A stretch of DNA of 34,657 bases. Source: a virus. This document shows positions 6,505-15,018 of this stretch, one piece after another (the stretch's first letter is position 1; each line of letters opens with the position of its first letter). The translations under genes were made by a program, and so were the position numbers. The notes beneath the pieces were generated by a model. That model was given only the letters and a program-made list of their open reading frames with translations. It had not been told where the DNA came from and searched no databases. The stretch covers positions 1-34,657 of IMG/VR virus record IMGVR_UViG_3300035034_000577, one strand, 5' to 3'.

Positions 6505-8022
6505 TTAAAAACCAGTTGAGGCATCTTTTGCGGCAACGCCATACTTTTCTCCTAAAGACGCATCGCCATAAACAATATTGCGAATTTCCGTTTCGCTCAT
6601 TTTCTTAATATCAGCATCTAGGAGACCCATTTCATATAGTTTCTCAATCTCATTATCAGCAAGTTGATCTTGATCCATGTTAAGATACTTCTGCAATGCA
6701 TACCGTTTAGACAGTTGTGGCATAGACAATGTACTGGAAAATATATTCAACATCTGTTGATTCAGTTCCATTTCTTTGTACAGTCCAAACGAATTTGATT
6801 CGTTGATCACCAAGTTCATCTCGACTGGTATGACTATCTCTCGTGTAGTACAAAACTTTCTGAAATTGGATTCTAAATCAGGTTCAATATCACGCTTGAT
6901 TCTCGCACAGAAGCCCATATAACGAACTTCGATTTGATATACCTGTCCCACTCGCATGTCATTAAACTGATTTTGTTGATCACCATAAGTATCAATCATT
7001 GAGTTCGGAATTCGCAGACCAGCCGCCATTTTTTTTGCGAACCACTCAACATCACCCATTTCACCGAGACCAGCGCCACCGGGAAGTGTCTCCACCCGAG
7101 AACCTTTACCCGTTGAGTTTGTTGGAATGAAAATGTCTTCTGAGGTGGAATGTGGATCATATTCGGCATCGACGCTACCAGACTTGTTTGCGTTCTTCTG
7201 CATCAATCGAATGCGTTGACGTTCAATGGAAGCCTCTCTCTTTGGCCCTTGTAGGTTACCTACGTCAATATAATAAACTCGACGCTCTGGTGCACGTACA
7301 ACCCTGTATATCACAACAGCTGACTCAAGGAGAGCCATTTGCTTCCACACGGAGTACACCGTTTCGACAAGCGATTGACCGAATGGCCCTTCGCCGATCT
7401 TCATGATCACCAATTCATCAACAGGAATAACCTCTTCAACACTATTCGACGATTGGGTGAATGCTGGATTTCGACGATGTTGATAATTTCGTCCATGTTT
7501 ATCGAGCCTCGGAATGGACGGATCATATATATAATGGGTTATCAAGTCCTCGTCATCTTCACTAATAATATACCCAACCATACGTTCAGTTGGAAGTTCT
7601 TTTAGGGTGCCGTCAGGTTGTTCTCGAAAGAACACCGCTCCATATTTCAGTGCTTTTCGTGTACGATGGAACAACTTGGCTTCCATTTTTGTGCGTTTTT
7701 GCCATAAATCTTTTGCAAGTTTAATGAGCTTTAGTGTAGTTTTGTTGATTTTGTAGTCATCGGGAAACTCAATATTGAACAACTCTTCGTCATCTGCGTT
7801 TGAAGAAGAAACGTCTTCTGCAATCATATCGAGTGCTCTTGCGATTTCAACCGACATTTGATCAGCTTCGTCATAGTTCTTCAGCCTTGCTCTCCGGTTA
7901 CCGGTATTATCTATGACTTTGTTATACCAAGTAGTAGAGACAGCGTAGTTTGAAATGCTATAGCCGTTGCCTCGATTCCCAAGGGTTACCGGGTTCCACT
8001 TATTTTCGAGAAGGTGTGTCAT
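6505..8022 (-). CDS. 20: Portal vertex protein, T4 gp20-like
   Basis: A 505-aa subunit (T4 gp20 is 524 aa) of the dodecameric ring through which DNA is packaged and to which the neck attaches. Recognisable gp20 features: the block ALLESAVVIYRVVRAPERRV (about residues 230-250), YIDVGNLQGPKREASIERQR just after it, the PGGAGLGEMGDVEWFAKKM segment with RIPNSMID (about 310-345), and the C-terminal helical crown region. The N-terminal wing region contains the acidic stretch SSSNADDEELFNIEFPDD. It is first in the head operon. The ATG at 8022 follows AAGG, and transcription starts at the late promoter 8055-8062, half of a divergent palindromic promoter. The gp67 and gp68 genes that follow gp20 in T4 are not recognisable here. 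Confidence 0.95.
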   Translation of the reverse strand: MTHLLENKWNPVTLGNRGNGYSISNYAVSTTWYNKVIDNTGNRRARLKNYDEADQMSVEIARALDMIAEDVSSSNADDEELFNIEFPDDYKINKTTLKLIKLAKDLWQKRTKMEAKLFHRTRKALKYGAVFFREQPDGTLKELPTERMVGYIISEDDEDLITHYIYDPSIPRLDKHGRNYQHRRNPAFTQSSNSVEEVIPVDELVIMKIGEGPFGQSLVETVYSVWKQMALLESAVVIYRVVRAPERRVYYIDVGNLQGPKREASIERQRIRLMQKNANKSGSVDAEYDPHSTSEDIFIPTNSTGKGSRVETLPGGAGLGEMGDVEWFAKKMAAGLRIPNSMIDTYGDQQNQFNDMRVGQVYQIEVRYMGFCARIKRDIEPDLESNFRKFCTTREIVIPVEMNLVINESNSFGLYKEMELNQQMLNIFSSTLSMPQLSKRYALQKYLNMDQDQLADNEIEKLYEMGLLDADIKKMSETEIRNIVYGDASLGEKYGVAAKDASTGF

Positions 8023-8054
8023 ATTGTCAAAACCTTATGTGCTGCATATAGCTT

Positions 8055-8062
8055 TATTTATA
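8055..8062 (-). promoter_or_regulatory. T4-type late promoter of the head operon
   Basis: Exact TATAAATA on the minus strand, in the left arm of the palindrome, 32 bases before the portal ATG. Confidence 0.8.
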
Positions 8063-8064
8063 CG

Positions 8065-8072
8065 TATAAATA
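8065..8072 (+). promoter_or_regulatory. T4-type late promoter
   Basis: Exact TATAAATA on the plus strand. With T4 spacing, transcription would start at about 8078, inside or at the edge of the GGAGG ribosome-binding site (8077-8081) of the next gene. This leader would be unusually short. Confidence 0.75.
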
Positions 8073-8088
8073 AAGCGGAGGTTAAAAC

Positions 8089-8622
8089 ATGCCACAAATA
8101 ACACGAACGATTGGTAAAGACTATTTAGATATGTATAGTGGGTACAACCAGCGTGATGTTGGCATGGGACTTCTTACGCCCAATATTTATGCAACCCCAG
8201 AGTACGCACGAAAGAAAGTTCAAAATCTGGTTATTGGTGGGGTATCTGATATCATCTATGCTGGTATGGAACATGATGCTCGACCAAAAATTCTGACGAT
8301 GGTGTATGAATCCGCGTATTCCACCATACTAGCGTACAACCTCAACTATTGCCCTCAACGAATGCGACAAGCGATATTGAAGTATGTGTTAGATAGTAAC
8401 GCAGCAAGAATTCGGTCGAATCAACCCATCATTGTTGATTACCATGCAATCAAAAAAGCAGTACCAGACAGTAAATACATTGTTCGTCGATACAAAGTAG
8501 TTGGGATAAACGTAAGGGAAACACTCCCACTTGTGGAATGGCCGGATGCGGTCAAGGCCAAAAGTCAGTGGGAGTCACATTACATGATGTTCAAAGATGC
8601 TTCCAGAAACAAAAAACGTTAA
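8089..8622 (+). CDS. Unrecognised late protein, lone plus-strand gene
   Basis: A 177-aa protein with no family I recognise. It starts with MPQITRTIGKDYLDMYSGYN. Its middle is helical (ILTMVYESAYSTILAYNLNY, then a basic helix with CPQRMRQAILKYV), and it contains basic segments IKKAVPDSKYIVRRYKVVG and a Lys/Arg-rich C-terminus. ATG at 8089 follows a strong GGAGG with a seven-base spacer. It is the only plus-strand gene between two minus-strand blocks and has its own late promoter, so it is probably a virion or assembly protein. Its length is near that of T4 tail-completion proteins such as gp3, but I see no sequence support for that. Its stop codon overlaps the stop of the convergent 8619 gene. 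Confidence 0.8.
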   Translation: MPQITRTIGKDYLDMYSGYNQRDVGMGLLTPNIYATPEYARKKVQNLVIGGVSDIIYAGMEHDARPKILTMVYESAYSTILAYNLNYCPQRMRQAILKYVLDSNAARIRSNQPIIVDYHAIKKAVPDSKYIVRRYKVVGINVRETLPLVEWPDAVKAKSQWESHYMMFKDASRNKKR

Positions 8623-9149
8623 ATGGCTGGATCACGCCCATTGAGATAGTCTTCTATTAAGTTGTCGGCAGTCACATATCGTGTATTGATTTCTGCAAAC
8701 GAAATCTTGTTGTCAACATAATTCCTAAGCAGAGTTTGGTTATTTTCGATATCAAACGTCTCAATTCTATCCATATTATTAGACAAAATAACCGCCATCA
8801 ATGGCTCATCTGATCCATTTTCTTCGTCTGGGATTTCTGCGATTTCGTCATAACTCATTTTTTCCAAGGGAGGACAAACCCCACTTAACATCAGAATCGC
8901 ATTACCGTCTCCGCCTTCAGCCAAATATAATTCAAGCTCATCCATGTAAAACGTAATTTGTGTCGCAGATACATATTTCGGATGTACTCCCTGACGAGCA
9001 AAGATTTCAATGCACATATTTTGTCGTCTTGGTATGCCACTAATTCCAGCATCAATGCAGAATCGAGACAATTTATCGTATGAGTCAATGCTGACTGGAA
9101 TGGTGACCCATGTCCAAATCTCGGATTCTTCTGTCTTGATATCACTCAT
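8619..9149 (-). CDS. Hypothetical protein, last gene of leftward operon
   Basis: An unrecognised 176-aa acidic protein. The N-terminal part (EIWTWVTIPVSIDSYDKLSR, then FCIDAGISGIPRRQNMCIEI) looks like an alpha/beta domain. The C-terminal half has an acidic linker (EIAEIPDEENGSDEP) and then a helical segment ending in DNLIEDYLNGRDPAI. An upstream TTG at 9161 is in frame, but ATG at 9149 is preferred because GGAG stands just upstream. It overlaps the end of the primase-polymerase gene by eight bases, indicating translational coupling and possibly a replication-related role. It converges on the 8089 gene: both stops are read from one TTAA at 8619-8622, leaving no space for a terminator between them. 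Confidence 0.8.
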   Translation of the reverse strand: MSDIKTEESEIWTWVTIPVSIDSYDKLSRFCIDAGISGIPRRQNMCIEIFARQGVHPKYVSATQITFYMDELELYLAEGGDGNAILMLSGVCPPLEKMSYDEIAEIPDEENGSDEPLMAVILSNNMDRIETFDIENNQTLLRNYVDNKISFAEINTRYVTADNLIEDYLNGRDPAI

Positions 9150-10554
9150 TATCTTCTCCAATTATAGAAATATTTTCAGTTTTATAAAATCCTTTCACTA
9201 TCTTTCCGCCTGTACAATCAATTTTACCATGGAAATCGATATACCCTTTTTCGTACAAAGTTGTTTTTGCTATAGACACAGTGGGGGTACTCACGCCACA
9301 CCATGTACTTCCGAAATTCGACGAAAAAATAGTCTTGCCATCGTAGCCGTCGTACAAATTCTTTATCGCATCCAAAATCAAAATCCCGTTTGCAACCTTC
9401 TGATGTGCTTTCGTTAAGCGATCAGAGGATAAGTACTTTTTCATTACATTGTCCAAACTAAGAATCTCTGCATCATAAAGCATTCGCAGAAACCACATAG
9501 TAAACACGCCTTTTTTTACTCGCGGAACATCGCCATTCGTTTTCATCACCAGATACAGCCTAACCACATTATAATCGATGTTCTGGTGTGTACTCGCAAA
9601 GTGATTAGAAAAGTCTCTGACGAGCAGGTGAGAGCCATCTTGTGACCATCTCGTTGCCATTGATGGACTTTCATCATCATGACTTGGAATAACCGAGTGA
9701 AACCGTTTCGACCTTCCGTCTGCCAGTGGTATACCAATCTGGAGAAACTCAGCAAGTTTCAGTTGTATTTCTCTGTTATGGAAAATTCTATTTATCGACG
9801 ATGACGAAAGGCTTCCTTTGTCGCAATGCAGTTTACCATCAACAAGTAAGCTTTCATCGTGATCAGCCTTTTCAAATTCGTTGGTGGTATGAGCATACAT
9901 CGTTTGGGTTGCAGCAGGATGCAAAATTTCGCCGGTAGATAAATCAACAGTTTCTTCTGTCAGAACGTTGGTGTGTTTTGTTCGTGAAGTTCGCCTTTCA
10001 ATCTCATTGGCGACAGCTGTTATAACACTGAGTTCATTAACCAACAGATTGAAAGTCTCCACATCAAAATCAGGGAGATTCCACATTTTTTCCCATGGTT
10101 TCCCATCATCGTCATCTGATATGTAGTTCTTTTCGTCGGGGAGTATACTGTATCCCCCATCTGCCAACAGATCAACAAACGCCAATGGTCTAATCTGCCT
10201 TCGCATTTTTTCATTCTGGTTGAAGTAGTAATGACGACCACCAGATTGTGTGGTTACCGATAACAAATTTTCAATGTTTTTTGTTGTTCGAGCAAAAAAC
10301 ATCTTAATGATGTTCTCCGCAAAGAATGAACTGATTGGGTCGTTTTGATTGTAATCGCCGTCAATGATTATGAATTGATCATTTGGTGATGCTATTAGTG
10401 CGTTCTCGTTGGTTGTCCACCACTCGCGGATTTGCGTCTCTGATGTGGTGGCTAGTCGAAAAGACTTTTTGAAATATGGCATCTTTTTTTCGTTGACTGG
10501 GAATATGTTTACCCCGTTTCTTGCGTACTCAAGTGCTATTTCCAGTTGTGTCAT
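9142..10554 (-). CDS. Primase-polymerase (Prim-Pol domain) protein
   Basis: A 470-aa protein. Residues 1-140 carry the bifunctional primase/polymerase N-terminal domain of the archaeo-eukaryotic primase superfamily: ALEYARNGVNIFPV with a Lys-Pro-type substrate segment, IREWWTTNENALIASP, the metal-binding pair Asp65/Asp67 in IIIDGD, SGGRHYYF (residues 104-111, nucleotide-binding His), and VDLLADGGYSILP with Asp128 and the DGGY signature. The remaining 330 residues have an acidic linker and a C-terminal domain that may be a helical or winged-helix region (FGSTWCGVSTPTVSIAKTTL). It would make primers or copy DNA for the phage. Its start overlaps the RuvC-like gene by 26 bases, and its end overlaps the next gene by 8. 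T4 itself uses an unrelated DnaG-type primase (gp61). Confidence 0.85.
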   Translation of the reverse strand: MTQLEIALEYARNGVNIFPVNEKKMPYFKKSFRLATTSETQIREWWTTNENALIASPNDQFIIIDGDYNQNDPISSFFAENIIKMFFARTTKNIENLLSVTTQSGGRHYYFNQNEKMRRQIRPLAFVDLLADGGYSILPDEKNYISDDDDGKPWEKMWNLPDFDVETFNLLVNELSVITAVANEIERRTSRTKHTNVLTEETVDLSTGEILHPAATQTMYAHTTNEFEKADHDESLLVDGKLHCDKGSLSSSSINRIFHNREIQLKLAEFLQIGIPLADGRSKRFHSVIPSHDDESPSMATRWSQDGSHLLVRDFSNHFASTHQNIDYNVVRLYLVMKTNGDVPRVKKGVFTMWFLRMLYDAEILSLDNVMKKYLSSDRLTKAHQKVANGILILDAIKNLYDGYDGKTIFSSNFGSTWCGVSTPTVSIAKTTLYEKGYIDFHGKIDCTGGKIVKGFYKTENISIIGEDNE

Positions 10555-11044
10555 TGTTTAAATGTTCCTCTCCATACTTCGCAAGAAAATAAGCATCCGT
10601 GATATCATATCGTCCTTTCGTTTTCAGGTACTGTGATATCATCGGCTTAGCATTATCAGGGAGACTTTCATACATGTCAATTTTTTTTGCTTTTCCATTA
10701 CCAGTTGCATACTTCTTCAATGTGTTAGGAGGGAGAATACAAATGTCTGCGCGAGAATAACCCGCATGGATGAGTGAGTCAATGATGATGTATTGCAGCC
10801 CCCCTAAGTCTCGTGTTGCGTTTCCGGTACCAGCAAACGCAAGTCCTTCTATCACAATTTTCTTAACATCATGGTATGCAGCACTGGCGACAATATCGTT
10901 TGCGATTATTCGTGCTCTTTCGAATTTATCAAATGGGTTTTCGCTATTGACGTCTGTAGTAACAAGACGACAAGTTATTTCGCCGTCTTGTATAACTACT
11001 ATTCCAGTACCCGTATACGATTGATCGAGACCCATTATTGACAT
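10529..11044 (-). CDS. RuvC-like Holliday junction resolvase
   Basis: A 171-aa protein with the RNase H-like RuvC fold. The acidic site is visible: Asp7 in IMGLDQSYTGTG, Glu66 in IVIEGLAFAG, and Asp147/Asp150 in GRYDITDAY. The basic segment NTLKKYATGNGKAKK corresponds to the RuvC stretch with Lys-Lys-x(n)-Gly-x-Gly-x-Ala before the last helix. Its role is likely resolving branched recombination and replication intermediates before packaging, the job of endonuclease VII (gp49) in T4, which belongs to a different family. The start at 11044 lies two bases after the Rad50-like stop, and its ribosome-binding GGGGG is inside that upstream gene. The end overlaps the primase-polymerase gene by 26 bases. 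Confidence 0.88.
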   Translation of the reverse strand: MSIMGLDQSYTGTGIVVIQDGEITCRLVTTDVNSENPFDKFERARIIANDIVASAAYHDVKKIVIEGLAFAGTGNATRDLGGLQYIIIDSLIHAGYSRADICILPPNTLKKYATGNGKAKKIDMYESLPDNAKPMISQYLKTKGRYDITDAYFLAKYGEEHLNNDTTGNST

Positions 11045-11046
11045 TC

Positions 11047-13347
11047 TTATCCCCCGGTGGCAGACTCCTTGACTTCAGAGAACCCCCGGCGTTTTTCAAC
11101 CAAAATTTTGGCATCAACTTTATCAAGAAAAGCTTCTCGATGGGAAATCATCAGAATGTCATCAGACTTTCCGCAAATGAACTTGTATGCTCTATTTATG
11201 AACGATGCATCCGACCCGGAATCAAAAAGTTCATCGATCATGAGCAGGTTTGTACTCAAGCCCATCATTCGCATAAGGTCACGAAATGCCATGGCGGTTG
11301 ATACATCTACTCGCAGTCTCTCCCCCTCAGACAACGAATGATACGATACATTTTCTTTGCCCATATAATCAACCTCAACCCCTAGTTCAGGCGTGATTTT
11401 GATAATATGAACCATCCCGAGTTCCTGAATGTACTCGTTGATTTTCTTGTTCAAATATGGAATGTACTGATCAACCATTCGGGTTCGGATGAATGATTTG
11501 GAATCGGTAAGCATCTTAATCATATACCCACAATGATTGATTTCTTTTTCAATCCCAGCAAACTTATCAGTCAACTCATTAATATCAACAAAACCATTCT
11601 TTGCCTCAGCCAACTCGTCTGTATAGGGGTTCACCCTTTCGTGTGCATTAACAATGGACTTTTTGCACGAGTCAACTTCGTCTGGTATTTTTGTCAACTC
11701 AGTTCGTGTCATCCCAGCAAAATCATTCTCCAATTCTTGTTTCAATTTCACAACATTGCGCTGAATCGCCTCAATGTCAGCATCAAAAGTACGCGCTTCT
11801 TCTCGGTAGGTATCGATTTCTTGATCGATAACATTGATTTGCTCACTAACATCCGCAATGTTAGTGTCAATTTTGTCAACATTATTTTTACTTTCGAAAT
11901 CATTAATTGTTTTTGTAAACGGGTTTGTTTCTTCTCGGTTAAGGTTGTCTTCCGCGTTTTTGATTTGTCTCTTGGCATCAGAAATTTCAGCCAATGTTAC
12001 GCCGTCTGTTTCTTCGAGAAGTTCACTATATCGAGACTGAGCCTCGTCAAACGCATCCGTTTTATTCTTCTTATCCTGTAGTAACGCGTCTAGTTGAGAC
12101 TGGGTTTTCTCCAGTACACTCGTCAACTCAGTAACCTTATCTGCGTCATAATGGCTCTGCTTACACTCATGACAGATACCAGCCTCAAGTGATTCTAATG
12201 TCTCTTTAATCGACGAAAGTTTTGTTTGTGTTGTTGCAACATCACGGTCAATATACTTAATGTCTTTAGTATAGTCTGCGATATCCCGAGAGTATTGGTC
12301 TCGTTGATTGATATTTTTTTCAGCTAAATCTAACTCGACAAGAGGAGGATATAAATCTAACACCCGACGATATTCTTTTTTGTCTTCGTCTTGTTTCGCG
12401 TTGAACTTCAACTGCCCGGTGATGGCGTCTCTATACCCTCGTATATCCAAATTCAGTCCAGTCAACTTGGATGTTAATGTATGTTTATCTTCGTTGATAT
12501 CATTGATTTTGTTTGCAATCGCAGCCCGAATTTCTTTTGTCTTGTTGATCTTCGAGGTAAGTGCGTCAATTTCGGTGTAAATTTCATCAGCCCGGTCGAA
12601 ATTAATCGCCTGCATTAGAAGAAGATCGTCTTCTAACGTCTTGATGTCTGACTTTCTGGTAGCCTCAAACTGAGTGAGTTTACGATTGATACGCTCAACG
12701 TTTTCAGTTGCTCGAACGTTTATGTGCGAGGCATTTTCAACATCACGACGATGAACCTTAAGATCAATCTCAAGCTCTTCTCGAATCCCTTTAATCGTTT
12801 TTGCTCTTGTCGTGAGGGTATCCAAAGACAAAATCTCTTCGATGATCTTGCGTTGATCAGGGCCGGATTTCGCCAAAAAAGACTCTTTCTTCGGTGAAAG
12901 AAAATGGTCAACCATAAACACGTCATATGTCCGGCCTATCGTTTTTGTGATCAGCTTGTCAGTGTTGCTCATACTGTCCAACGTCAGACTCTCGCCACCA
13001 TCCACTTCAAATTCAAGTATTGCCGGTTTACGTCCGCGTCGAATAGTGTAACGGGTATCCCCTTTACTAAACGTCAGCGTAACCATACATCGTTTTGCGT
13101 TGAAGAAATTAACATACTCGTCATTTTTCAACTTATCTGACAGTCCTTTGCCATAAATAGCAAACACGATTGCGTTGAGAATAGTGGTTTTGCCCGCACC
13201 GTTTCGACTCTCACCATCATCACCAACGTCATGATTTTCACCAAGAATTAGCCTGACTTGTTTTTTGTCTAATTGGAGCTTAGACGGTTTCTGACCAAAC
13301 GAAAGAAAATTTGATACTTCTACGCTCTCATATACGATTTTACTCAT
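11047..13347 (-). CDS. 46: Recombination endonuclease subunit, Rad50-like (T4 gp46)
   Basis: A 766-aa SMC-like ATPase that works with the Mre11-like partner in DNA end processing and recombination-dependent replication. The N-terminal Walker A is SRNGAGKTT (residues 47-55). Coiled coil of roughly 200-650 is interrupted by a zinc-hook CxxC (Cys392, Cys395 in ICHECKQ). The C-terminal ABC signature is HSLSEGERLRVDV (about 668-680) and the Walker B LLMIDELFDSG (about 698-708), with an ISHREAF switch His after it. It is longer than T4 gp46 (560 aa), mainly because of a longer coiled coil. Its ATG overlaps the Mre11-like stop by four bases (ATGA), so the two subunits are translationally coupled. 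Confidence 0.93.
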   Translation of the reverse strand: MSKIVYESVEVSNFLSFGQKPSKLQLDKKQVRLILGENHDVGDDGESRNGAGKTTILNAIVFAIYGKGLSDKLKNDEYVNFFNAKRCMVTLTFSKGDTRYTIRRGRKPAILEFEVDGGESLTLDSMSNTDKLITKTIGRTYDVFMVDHFLSPKKESFLAKSGPDQRKIIEEILSLDTLTTRAKTIKGIREELEIDLKVHRRDVENASHINVRATENVERINRKLTQFEATRKSDIKTLEDDLLLMQAINFDRADEIYTEIDALTSKINKTKEIRAAIANKINDINEDKHTLTSKLTGLNLDIRGYRDAITGQLKFNAKQDEDKKEYRRVLDLYPPLVELDLAEKNINQRDQYSRDIADYTKDIKYIDRDVATTQTKLSSIKETLESLEAGICHECKQSHYDADKVTELTSVLEKTQSQLDALLQDKKNKTDAFDEAQSRYSELLEETDGVTLAEISDAKRQIKNAEDNLNREETNPFTKTINDFESKNNVDKIDTNIADVSEQINVIDQEIDTYREEARTFDADIEAIQRNVVKLKQELENDFAGMTRTELTKIPDEVDSCKKSIVNAHERVNPYTDELAEAKNGFVDINELTDKFAGIEKEINHCGYMIKMLTDSKSFIRTRMVDQYIPYLNKKINEYIQELGMVHIIKITPELGVEVDYMGKENVSYHSLSEGERLRVDVSTAMAFRDLMRMMGLSTNLLMIDELFDSGSDASFINRAYKFICGKSDDILMISHREAFLDKVDAKILVEKRRGFSEVKESATGG

Positions 13348-14402
13348 TCATGTTCTCCTTCCTCAACGCCACTTTTCTCTAACACAATCGCTTTTTGATA
13401 TATTTCAGCAAGCAGTTCATTGTCAATTCGGTCAACATCAGACATAGTTTTTAGTGATTTAACGACAAATTCGTCAATGTTTTCAATTTCTTCCACATCG
13501 GAGCTGTTTTCTAACAACTCTTTCAGCTTCCGACCCTTATATTTTGATTTTACATCATAAAACCCCCTGTCTTCGAGTGATTGTCGATGTTCTTCAATAA
13601 TATTTTCGTCTTCGAGATCGTCTGGATATTCAATTCGAATCGTGGTATTGGCTGGATCATACGAGTGAACTTGATCGATCTTATCATATGGGATTGAAAC
13701 AACTTTGACTTTAGTGTACTCAACAAACTCAACCGTGTCCGTGTCCGTGTCGTGGATGTAAACCCCGTGGGCTTCGTTTGCTTCTGACATAGTTATCGGG
13801 TACGGGGTTCCCAAGTAGTTGATGTTTCCGCTAGTTTGTGGAGAGTGATAGTGTCCAGTCGAAACTCGTTTATATCGTTTCAACTCCTTGCCAGATGCTC
13901 CGTGTTCCATGACATATCCATCATTAAGTTTAAACCCACGTAGTTCAAGATGTGCGTACAAGTAATCGTGGTTCTTGCTACCTTTCACGACATCATCCCA
14001 CATAACGTCATCGACTATCCATGGAATCATGAGAATTTTCTTATCTCCGCATTCAATTGTAGTCAACGAGTCGATGACGTTAACATACGATTTTAACGAA
14101 ACAATACTAGAAACATCCAGACGCGTTGTGAAGTACAAATCGTGGTTACCTGATAGTACGTACACGTTATCCCCACCAATTGCCTCTGAGAGCATCTGAG
14201 AGGCTTGTACGCCATAATTTAACGTGCGAACGTCGACTTTATTTCGGTCGTGGTAATAATCCCCGAACTGAACATACAAATCCAAGTTGCGTTCTTTGAA
14301 CAGTTCGATACTCCATCGGATGAAATCAAGAATTTGTTCGTTGAATCTAGAGTCATTTCCTTTTTCTCCAAAATGAAGATCGCCTACTTGTAAAATTTTC
14401 AT
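13344..14402 (-). CDS. 47: Recombination endonuclease subunit, Mre11-like (T4 gp47)
   Basis: A 352-aa metallophosphoesterase nuclease (T4 gp47 is 339 aa). Metal-site motifs run in order: Asp8 and His10 in VGDLHFG, Asp48 in QFGDYYHDR, Asn86-His87 in LSGNHDLY, His151 in YAHLELRG, and His184/His186 in STGHYHSP. The last 130 residues form the capping and partner-binding region, acidic at the end (VEEIENIDEF). It forms the MR complex with the Rad50-like product encoded immediately downstream. It is separated from the late sigma gene by a few bases, so it belongs to the same leftward operon. Confidence 0.93.
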   Translation of the reverse strand: MKILQVGDLHFGEKGNDSRFNEQILDFIRWSIELFKERNLDLYVQFGDYYHDRNKVDVRTLNYGVQASQMLSEAIGGDNVYVLSGNHDLYFTTRLDVSSIVSLKSYVNVIDSLTTIECGDKKILMIPWIVDDVMWDDVVKGSKNHDYLYAHLELRGFKLNDGYVMEHGASGKELKRYKRVSTGHYHSPQTSGNINYLGTPYPITMSEANEAHGVYIHDTDTDTVEFVEYTKVKVVSIPYDKIDQVHSYDPANTTIRIEYPDDLEDENIIEEHRQSLEDRGFYDVKSKYKGRKLKELLENSSDVEEIENIDEFVVKSLKTMSDVDRIDNELLAEIYQKAIVLEKSGVEEGEHE

Positions 14403-14406
14403 TAGT

Positions 14407-14946
14407 CTATTCAGTCTCCTGTGCTAAAAAATTCGATTCGTCTGTTTCGGCGAACAGTTTATCATTATCGCCTTCTTCTTTCATGGCGTCAATATACCCA
14501 TAATCGGCGTCAATCCCGTTTTCAAGTTTGATCTTGTTGGTGACATTGCGCTGATAATATTCTTTTTTGATAAACTGAAGACAGTCGTTTTCGATGACTT
14601 TCGAGAAAAATGAATACGGACTATAATGCTTTTCATAATCATACTCAATCATCTCACCATCCCACAAAACCTTTGTTTTATCAATGATTTCGCCTTCTTC
14701 GTCGCGGATCAAAATATTTCGATTTGGTCTAAATTCTCTGAATTTCATCGCACATGCCCCAGCACCAATCGATATCAAATCTTCGCGGATATGCACATAT
14801 CGAACAAACATTCGATGGTTTATTCGACGCTCTGCTAGTAACAAAAACATTCGAGCAAGCTTATCACTCGCTTTATCTTCTTTGATGCAGTGTAGTGTTT
14901 CAGTAAAAAAATCGGAGGGATCAATATAAAACTCTTTTTTCTTCAT
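14407..14946 (-). CDS. 55: Late transcription sigma factor, T4 gp55-like
   Basis: A 179-aa protein (T4 gp55 is 185 aa). The best-matching part is the sigma region 2-like core: SIGAGACAMKFREFRPNRN, then YSPYSFFSKVIENDCLQFIKK followed by a basic Tyr/Gln segment. It parallels the gp55 motif in which Phe/Tyr-rich and Arg/Lys-rich residues contact the -10 element. An inserted segment (RDEEGEIIDKTKVLWDGEMI) sits between the two halves. The product would direct host RNA polymerase to the TATAAATA promoters found across this window, which supports the call independently. It is first in the leftward operon with gp47 and gp46, loosely as in T4. The SD is weak (AGGAAA), which could limit its level. A sigma70-like promoter candidate lies at 14992-15018. 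Confidence 0.85.
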   Translation of the reverse strand: MKKKEFYIDPSDFFTETLHCIKEDKASDKLARMFLLLAERRINHRMFVRYVHIREDLISIGAGACAMKFREFRPNRNILIRDEEGEIIDKTKVLWDGEMIEYDYEKHYSPYSFFSKVIENDCLQFIKKEYYQRNVTNKIKLENGIDADYGYIDAMKEEGDNDKLFAETDESNFLAQETE

Positions 14947-14991
14947 CAGTCGTGGTTTCCTATTTTTGTCTTGTTTTTATTATTCTTGTAT

Positions 14992-15018
14992 GTTATATGG
15001 AATTTTTTTCAAAGTCAA
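14992..15018 (-). promoter_or_regulatory. Possible host sigma70-type promoter of the leftward operon
   Basis: On the minus strand TTGACT (15018-15013) is followed 15 bases later by TATAAC (14997-14992), or 17 bases later by TAACAT. The -35 is near consensus, but spacing or -10 match is imperfect. It lies 46 bases before the late sigma gene and would allow early or middle expression before gp55 exists. Confidence 0.45.

Larger units (their letters stand above)
8051..8076. repeat. Perfect 26-bp palindrome carrying two divergent late promoters
   Basis: The left arm GCTTTATTTATAC (8051-8063) is followed without a loop by its exact reverse complement (8064-8076). Each arm carries one TATAAATA, so the same element serves the portal operon on the minus strand and the 8089 gene on the plus strand. 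Confidence 0.9.

Noticed and set aside
9640-9740. CHC2-like zinc finger of DnaG primases in the Prim-Pol protein (HSVIPSHDDESPSM)
   Set aside because: The order of residues is suggestive, but the Cys ligands are absent. It is treated as coincidence or a very degenerate relic.
9780-9800. Late-promoter-like GATAAATA or CATAAATA octamers inside minus-strand coding regions (also near 11192 and 13158)
   Set aside because: They have one mismatch, lie in the middle of replication genes and have no gene start downstream; expected by chance in AT-rich DNA.
11533-12081. 182-aa plus-strand ORF opposite the gp46 coiled coil
   Set aside because: Same type of shadow: the reverse complement of a Glu/Lys/Asp-rich coiled coil gives a long hydrophobic false ORF.
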